A DNA stretch of 64,000 nt from Paenalcaligenes sp035301625 (GTDB lineage: Bacteria; Pseudomonadota; Gammaproteobacteria; Burkholderiales; Burkholderiaceae_B): contig DATGTW010000070.1 in the NCBI GenBank assembly GCA_035301625.1, forward strand, positions 1-64,000, given 5' to 3'. Below, piece by piece: positions 59,177 to 64,000 of the stretch; the stretch's first letter is position 1; every line of letters begins with the position of its first letter. The notes under the pieces were generated by a model. The model was not told the DNA's origin. It made no database searches and saw nothing but the letters and a program-made list of their open reading frames with translations. The position numbers and the translations under genes are program-made.

Positions 59177-60610
59177 TTATTGATGATTAATTGGAAACGC
59201 TTGGGTTGATTCTTCATCAAACCATTGTGATCCTTGACCTTGATAAGGATCCCAAGACCCTTGCCCTTTGTTTGTGGTTTGCTGCATTAGCAAAGAGGGC
59301 GGCATCACATTTAATTGTTCACCCTTTGGGAAATACTGTTCGTTTATTTGCTCAGCCCTAGCCACACGGTGGGTTGAAACTGGATGATCTGCGTCAATAA
59401 GAATCGGTGTAACAAAAAACGCTAACTCGGTTTCATTGTTAATAAAGCGCCGCGACTTAAATAATGCGCCAATGATAGGTAATTCGGACAGACCTGGAAC
59501 GGCATCTTGCTGCGTGGTGATTTCTCTGGAAATAAATCCAGCTAAAACCAAAGTTTGTCCCGATTGAATATTAAACTCGGTGCTGGCCCGACGGCTTTTT
59601 AATGCGGGCCCAGCGGGTGTGGAAACACTGTTATCAATAGTGCTAACCTCGATATCTAAAAAAGACCGTACCGCGCCGTCTTCTTCTATATGCGGGGTGA
59701 TTTTCAAAGAAACCCCATAGGGTTTAAATTGCGTTTGCGGGTTTCCTTGTGCATCTAAAGCAGAATAAGGCACCTCACCGCCAGCCAAAAATTCCGCAGT
59801 AGCGCCACTACGCGCCAACAACTGGGGGCGCGCTAAAACCACCGCTTGTCCTGTTTGAGTTAATGCATTTAGTTTTGCTTTCATCAAGGCATTAACCCCA
59901 AAATACCCCCCTGCACGTTGTGGCATAAAAGGCATTGGGATAACGGTTTCTCCTGGCCGATCGATCAACTTATGCGACCCAGCATCCCACGCAACCCCTG
60001 CTGACATACCCCCCTGAGCAGTCTCTGACCAACGAAATCCCAAATCCATAAAAGCATTTTTGGGTACTTCAACAACCTGAACATCCAGCAATACCATAGA
60101 CTCCCAACCCACAGGGTAAGTAAAATCCAATAGCTGAGAATACTGCTGTTTGAGCTCCATTAATTGTTGCCGTTGATGGCTCGTTAATTGTTCTCCTTCG
60201 ACCACAATTTTGCTTCCCACCCGATTGAAGTTAATGTTAGGTATGCGTTGCAGAATCCTTTTTAATTCTTGCATAGCATCGGCACGCGCAGGGACTTGAA
60301 CTTGGATTTCATATTCGTATCTTTGGCCATCAACTGTCCATATGTACAGGCTGCTATGCCCTTCGTTTTTAGCAAAAACCAATACCTCGCGATTTTCTGC
60401 AGCTACCGCATTCAAAACATGCCCATCACCCACGGCAACACGTGCAACCTCGTCGAATTGCAACACACGCATTTCGCCTACATTTAAATGCCATTGCTGC
60501 ACTTGCGCCTTTACAAATGATAGCGAAGCCATGACCAACCACAGCAAACAGGTCCCTAAAAATAATGTGCACTTTTTTGAATACAGCGAGAAAAAAGACC
60601 ACACCCTCAT
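59177..60610 (-). CDS. cpaC: Tad pilus outer-membrane secretin CpaC/RcpA
   Basis: Forms the outer-membrane channel for Flp pili, 477 residues. Signal peptide about 1-37 (VMASLSFVKA). The pilus/T2SS N-terminal domain follows (LNVGEMRVLQFDEVARVAVGDG), a BON-like region (AMQELKRILQRIPNINF to VGSKIVVEGEQ) and the secretin domain (VLLDVQVVEVPKNAFMDLGF, VVLARPQLLARSGATAEFLAGGEVPY, VSLKITPHIEEDG, VPGLSELPIIGALFKSR). All core secretin blocks are complete. GGAG 8 bases before ATG. A polar Gln-rich tail of about 60 residues ends the protein. No separate pilotin (RcpB/CpaD) gene is seen next to it. Confidence 0.95.
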   Translation of the reverse strand: MRVWSFFSLYSKKCTLFLGTCLLWLVMASLSFVKAQVQQWHLNVGEMRVLQFDEVARVAVGDGHVLNAVAAENREVLVFAKNEGHSSLYIWTVDGQRYEYEIQVQVPARADAMQELKRILQRIPNINFNRVGSKIVVEGEQLTSHQRQQLMELKQQYSQLLDFTYPVGWESMVLLDVQVVEVPKNAFMDLGFRWSETAQGGMSAGVAWDAGSHKLIDRPGETVIPMPFMPQRAGGYFGVNALMKAKLNALTQTGQAVVLARPQLLARSGATAEFLAGGEVPYSALDAQGNPQTQFKPYGVSLKITPHIEEDGAVRSFLDIEVSTIDNSVSTPAGPALKSRRASTEFNIQSGQTLVLAGFISREITTQQDAVPGLSELPIIGALFKSRRFINNETELAFFVTPILIDADHPVSTHRVARAEQINEQYFPKGEQLNVMPPSLLMQQTTNKGQGSWDPYQGQGSQWFDEESTQAFPINHQ

Positions 60611-60653
60611 GTTGTATCTCCACCTTGTGTATTGATTGACGTGCTAAAGCGAG

Positions 60654-61607
60654 TTAATCATAAAGGCCGGCAGCTAAATCAGGCCCTGCTTGCCATCCAT
60701 ATTCAGCGGGTACCTGCCCATGACTCAAATGGGACGGCACTTGCAAATCAAAAACAGCTGGAGGTGCTTTGTATATGCGATTGGGACGCAGAGGACCCAC
60801 CGTATCTTTACCTTGGCTACTGTTGCCATAAATAATACTGACTCGATGGCTAGTGTTTAAATTCTCGATCGGGTTGCGTAGTCCCAATAATGTTGCAATG
60901 TCATTACGCACTGCTTTAACTGAGGTATCTGCATCTACTGGATTACGTAGCATTGCAGTAATTTCTGCACTTTGCTTGGCCGCAACCAACTTTGCAGCAT
61001 CCTCCGGGGCCAAGTCTAGTGTCAATGTTGTGACCCCTGGACGCGATTGTTCACGCTCTTCGGTGTTCTGATCAGTAGCCAGCACATAAACTCCTTGCAG
61101 TAGCGGCGCTGTAATTTTACGTCTCTGATAATCGAAGGAAACATAGATATCTATTAAATCTCCCGGTCGAATCAAACCGGAGATGGAATTTATCCTATCC
61201 ACTGCGATACTTAGTGCTCGTCGTCCGCTTTGTATACGTCGCGAAAAAGCGGGCTGCATGACAGGCTCGACATGATAGGCCAGAGCTGACTCACCCGCAT
61301 CCACGGTATATTTCAACATCTGACCCACTAACCGTTGGTGCTCCTCAGGCGGTAGACTTTGTGCAGACACATAGTGTGCCGGCATCTCTCGAATGGCCAG
61401 ATCCTCTTGTTCTAGCACAGTTCCTGCTGACAGATTTTTATTAAAAACTACTCTTGCCACAGTACGTATTTGACTTTGCGCCTCGACTTTTTGAATCTCC
61501 CTGTCTAAATACTGATGCACACTGCGTAAAGTAAGAAAAGCAAAGAACACGGCTAATAAAAAAACCAAACCGACCAATAACCATTTCTTTTTTTCAAAGA
61601 CCCACAT
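60654..61607 (-). CDS. cpaB: Flp pilus assembly protein CpaB/RcpC
   Basis: Periplasmic, membrane-anchored partner of the secretin, about 317 residues. One N-terminal helix (about 9-28, WLLVGLVFLLAVFFAFLTL), then a SAF domain (VVFNKNLSAGTVLEQEDLAIREMP to VDAGESALAYHVEP) and the RcpC/CpaB domain (AFSRRIQSGRRALSIAVDRINSISGLIRPGDLIDIYV, TLTLDLAPEDAAKLVAAKQSAEITAMLRNP). GGAGG 5 bases before the ATG at 61607 fixes the start; ATGs at 61622/61619 precede the ribosome binding site. Its first 14 bases overlap the gene before it. Confidence 0.94.
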   Translation of the reverse strand: MWVFEKKKWLLVGLVFLLAVFFAFLTLRSVHQYLDREIQKVEAQSQIRTVARVVFNKNLSAGTVLEQEDLAIREMPAHYVSAQSLPPEEHQRLVGQMLKYTVDAGESALAYHVEPVMQPAFSRRIQSGRRALSIAVDRINSISGLIRPGDLIDIYVSFDYQRRKITAPLLQGVYVLATDQNTEEREQSRPGVTTLTLDLAPEDAAKLVAAKQSAEITAMLRNPVDADTSVKAVRNDIATLLGLRNPIENLNTSHRVSIIYGNSSQGKDTVGPLRPNRIYKAPPAVFDLQVPSHLSHGQVPAEYGWQAGPDLAAGLYD

Positions 61608-62292
61608 CACAACCTCCATCACAGGGTTGTCTAAACAGCAGCATAATGTGTTGCCTGCCTAGAACGAGCCAACTGAATAAATAACGCTCTCTAACATGCT
61701 CAAATGCACATAATTGATATTTCCAGCAACTGCGCACTTGGGCCGTTGACGCTAATAGCTGTTCCTTTACCACCTGTTCAAATTTTTTCCTATCCTCCTG
61801 GACCCACTGAAATGCATAAAACTCTTCGCCACTTTGCTGATCTGAAAAATGATGCAGCAGAGGAAAATTAAGCCAATTTACAAATCTGCTTGAACTAATC
61901 AACGGCTTATCCCTATAGAGGGTTAACTGCAAACGCATTTGTTCTTCATTTTTCAAATCTGCAAGCAATGAATACATACATTGTTTTATTTTGAAAATCC
62001 ATAGCGATTGCAATTCCATACGCATAAATAAAGCCCCTTCATTATTAATATCCAACACCTCTAAAGCTTGGCTTAATTTCTGTGGATGCAAAACAGCTTC
62101 TAAAATAGCAAAATGCTCTTGATTGACAGCAAAGTACTGCCAGCGTGCTAGGTCATCGTGCTGCTGAAAAAATGCCGTCACTGGGGCTAATACTTCAATA
62201 CAATCAGAATGAGTCCGCGCAACGGATTGGGATGACAGCCATAACAAAACCACACCACAGAAAATAAATTGGTTCATTATTTTTTTATTCAT
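61594..62292 (-). CDS. exported protein of unknown function in the Tad cluster
   Basis: 233 residues from the ATG at 62292, which overlaps the stop of the gene before it by eight bases. An N-terminal signal peptide (MNQFIFCGVVLLWLSSQSVA) ends near residue 25, so the protein is probably periplasmic. The body is mixed alpha/beta with many aromatic residues and Cys pairs (SDCIEV, KQCMYS, RSCWKYQLC, QPCDGGCD), which suggests disulfides. No family recognised. Overlaps cpaB by 14 bases, so a role in pilus assembly or secretion is inferred from context. An internal ATG at 62277 is an alternative start. Confidence 0.7.
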   Translation of the reverse strand: MNKKIMNQFIFCGVVLLWLSSQSVARTHSDCIEVLAPVTAFFQQHDDLARWQYFAVNQEHFAILEAVLHPQKLSQALEVLDINNEGALFMRMELQSLWIFKIKQCMYSLLADLKNEEQMRLQLTLYRDKPLISSSRFVNWLNFPLLHHFSDQQSGEEFYAFQWVQEDRKKFEQVVKEQLLASTAQVRSCWKYQLCAFEHVRERYLFSWLVLGRQHIMLLFRQPCDGGCDVGL

Positions 62293-62908
62293 GTATTTGC
62301 TCCAAATCGTTTGATGGACTCTCTGCGCGCCAGGGCTCAAGCCATGACGGTGCATTGACAGACCGCCATGGCCCATCCGTTTTTTCTACATGAGGTAGAT
62401 ATTCCTTGAATCCTTGTTTGGCATCTTGAAGCACACCCCCCCAAGTCTGCTGACTTTTTTGCAATCTGTTTTGCAGGTGCTCCAAATGCGGACTACTACC
62501 ATCCTGCGCCAAGGCCACCAACTTCTTTTGCAGCCTCAGTTCGGCAGGTAACCCCTCTAGAAAAGGCATGAAAGCCCACTGCCCCAGCCCTAACTGACTG
62601 TAGTTAAGCTCAGCTTGAACAAGTCGTTCTGCATCTATCGCTAAATCTTTTAAATGAGCTTGCCGCTGATCGGGCACTGCCAAAGTATCCCAGTTAGTTT
62701 GGGCACAATGCTCATAGGGTAGAACGCTGCCTTGCAGCTGCACCCATCGACAATCTTGCTCAATTAGTCGTTGCTCGTGAACTGTATGCATCACGGTCTG
62801 AAAAGCTCGATAATGTTGATCCACTTTAATTATGTTTATATGACCCGTGAAATAAATCGCGGATACTATGACAAACCAAGTCAAAATGCTCAAAATCCAC
62901 CCTGTCAT
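62285..62908 (-). CDS. membrane-anchored protein of unknown function in the Tad cluster
   Basis: 207 residues with one N-terminal hydrophobic helix (about 3-22, GWILSILTWFVIVSAIYFTG) and a short basic-free entry, then a soluble region rich in Gln, Leu and Trp. Segments near 85-165 (LKDLAIDAERLVQAELN, ELRLQKKLVALAQDG, LQNRLQKSQQTW) could form helices or a coiled coil. GGGGAGG is immediately before the ATG. Not recognised; the single N-terminal helix plus exported body is also the layout of TadE/TadF minor pseudopilins, but no TadE signature was found. Translationally overlaps the next gene. Confidence 0.7.
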   Translation of the reverse strand: MTGWILSILTWFVIVSAIYFTGHINIIKVDQHYRAFQTVMHTVHEQRLIEQDCRWVQLQGSVLPYEHCAQTNWDTLAVPDQRQAHLKDLAIDAERLVQAELNYSQLGLGQWAFMPFLEGLPAELRLQKKLVALAQDGSSPHLEHLQNRLQKSQQTWGGVLQDAKQGFKEYLPHVEKTDGPWRSVNAPSWLEPWRAESPSNDLEQIHE

Positions 62909-62954
62909 TGCCTCCCCAAACTTGATTCAACGAATTAAATTAATTAAAAAACTG

Positions 62955-64000
62955 TTAAAACTCGGTCAAAGAAACCAACCAAAATGGGAACCAAGCCTGC
63001 TCATCTGTAGCTGTTCGATAGCGCTTACGTAAGCTAGAAGGGATTTTAAATTGGCTGTGTGCACCTGTTTTTGCAGTAAATGTTTTACCCATTTGTGCCA
63101 CTTGAGCTTTCAATACAAAGCCATACTGTGTCGATTTTCCATACGGTAAGTGCCTGAAAGGCTCAGCATGCCATGACCCTCTATCGCGTACAGCATAAGA
63201 GTTTGCCAATGGATTAATACTTTCACTGAGATACCCCCAACCGCTTTGCTGATCAACCCAACGCCAAAAATGCAGATCTGCAAAACTATCGCGGGCGTCT
63301 TCACTATAAGGGTTTGAAAAAGCAGCCCCTTGCTCTGGCTGCCATGCCCAGCCCATAGCGTATTCACGGTAGTAACAACCTATCCAGCGGTTTGAACGCA
63401 ATGCATGGAAAGAAAGACTGTCATCAACTGACCAATGACCATCTTCATCAATTTCTGTACGTCCAATTCGACGCAATTGATGTCGCAAATGAGGGCAGCG
63501 TTCAGAGACTGGAGTTGGACTTTTTAATGTCTGGCTGCGCTGTTGCAAAAAATGAAAATGATTTTGCAACTCTCCCACCCAACTGATGCCTTGAACTGCT
63601 GAAAAATGCATGAATACATTCTCCCACTCATCCTTGATAAATTTTATGTGCGCTTGTTTTTGGCCTATATTGCTTTCCAGAATCTCAACAATTACTGCAT
63701 TTCTCAGATCACGGGTTTGAGCTTCTAGAGCATTAATAAAAGCACCGTAATGCTCCCCACTAAACTGCTGTTGTGCATCAAAAGATGAGCTCAATCGGCT
63801 TAGCAAATCACTCAAGTTAGGGACAATTTGAGTTGCCTGGTAAGCCTGCCCATATGTGGTACCAAAAAAACCATCAATGAGCCAAACTGGCGGATTAGCT
63901 AGGGAAGACTGACGTGCTTGTGTTTTTGCCCAGTGCGCCCAAGAGGCTAATGTCAAAAGATGAGCGGATGCAATTTGGTGACCAATATAAGCACGGTTTA
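62955..64000 (-). CDS. TadG-like or unknown pilus-locus protein, N-terminus beyond the window (partial)
   Basis: The frame is open through the window edge (first complete codon at 63998 on the minus strand), so the N-terminus is missing. The apparent TTG start at 63956 is not believable. The visible N-terminal part, NRAYIGHQIASAHLLTLASW, looks like the alanine-rich stretch just after the membrane helix of TadE/TadG-type proteins (where the usual form is Asn-Ala-Ala-Asp-Ala-Ala). The remaining 330 residues are Trp/His/Tyr-rich with no recognised domain; two Cys occur (ERCPHLRH, IGCYYREY). Probably exported. First of the visible Tad cluster genes in transcription order. Confidence 0.6.
   Translation of the reverse strand, partial: NRAYIGHQIASAHLLTLASWAHWAKTQARQSSLANPPVWLIDGFFGTTYGQAYQATQIVPNLSDLLSRLSSSFDAQQQFSGEHYGAFINALEAQTRDLRNAVIVEILESNIGQKQAHIKFIKDEWENVFMHFSAVQGISWVGELQNHFHFLQQRSQTLKSPTPVSERCPHLRHQLRRIGRTEIDEDGHWSVDDSLSFHALRSNRWIGCYYREYAMGWAWQPEQGAAFSNPYSEDARDSFADLHFWRWVDQQSGWGYLSESINPLANSYAVRDRGSWHAEPFRHLPYGKSTQYGFVLKAQVAQMGKTFTAKTGAHSQFKIPSSLRKRYRTATDEQAWFPFWLVSLTEF

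Noticed and set aside
63926..63956. TTG at 63956 as start of the last minus-strand gene
   Set aside because: The frame stays open to the window edge, and the residues before the TTG continue a pilin-like segment, so the gene is truncated rather than starting here.
1..64000. tRNA genes, insertion sequences, prophage or CRISPR arrays
   Set aside because: I looked through all intergenic gaps (all under about 240 bases) and saw no cloverleaf, transposase frame, integrase or spaced repeats.

Overview
The window is a gene-dense chromosomal segment of a betaproteobacterium, most likely Burkholderiales/Alcaligenaceae. Three things point there: the block leuC-leuD-leuB-asd-fimV-truA with trpF nearby, the gmk-rpoZ-spoT block, and thrB (aminoglycoside-phosphotransferase-like type) followed by a BPSS1780-family membrane protein. 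By eye the base composition is in the mid-40s % GC, low for the family, so a lower-GC genus (Oligella- or Paenalcaligenes-like) is plausible. The genus is an inference. No rRNA, tRNA, insertion sequence, prophage or CRISPR array was seen. No stretch above about 240 bases lacks a gene; the longest gap (27881-28115) holds a possible RNA pseudoknot.

Layout. 1-3285: end of xthA, then gmk, rpoZ and spoT (nucleotide metabolism, RNA polymerase omega, ppGpp). 3396-7294: a tightly overlapping four-gene operon with a NitT/TauT-like ABC transporter (binding protein, permease, ATPase) and the haem/copper membrane protein NnrS, preceded by an FNR-like site. 7315-14136: ppiD, a glycerophosphodiester phosphodiesterase, an rRNA pseudouridine synthase, an MFS transporter, a PII protein and a YbdG-type mechanosensitive channel. 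14250-23315: argH with a strong terminator, then surE-pcm-nlpD-rlmD on the minus strand (without rpoS), plsY, tsaD, a purine permease and a thioredoxin. 23397-31124: yigZ, ldcA, tRNA tadA, nnr, a sirtuin, an SBF-like transporter and a BCCT transporter. 31243-43935: a minus-strand run of an Lgt-like/TlpA fusion, trpF, TRAP permeases dctM and dctQ, truA, fimV, asd, leuB, leuD, leuC, an M48 lipoprotease and aroC. 44065-52198: selO, a TehA/Mae-family transporter, DUF2069, yihY, a CBS protein, dusA, thrB and a BPSS1780-family protein. 52404-55280: a MASE3-PAS-PAS-GGDEF-EAL protein whose GGDEF is degenerate while its EAL motifs are intact. 55277-64000: part of a Tad/Flp pilus locus on the minus strand, cut by the window edge.

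Most genes are housekeeping or biosynthetic (leucine, aspartate family, arginine, tryptophan, chorismate) with clear family motifs. The less ordinary parts are: the ABC-NnrS operon; the Lgt-like/TlpA fusion; the TRAP permease pair without a binding protein, placed between truA and trpF; the Tad locus with an FHA-ATPase fusion, no TadZ/CpaE in its usual place, three unrecognised or weakly recognised products and a divergent DUF192-like protein; and several palindromes or RNA-like structures between genes. Nothing here is proven to be a new system. The Tad accessory genes and the ABC-NnrS operon are the best candidates for undescribed biology. All calls come from reading the sequence without database searches.
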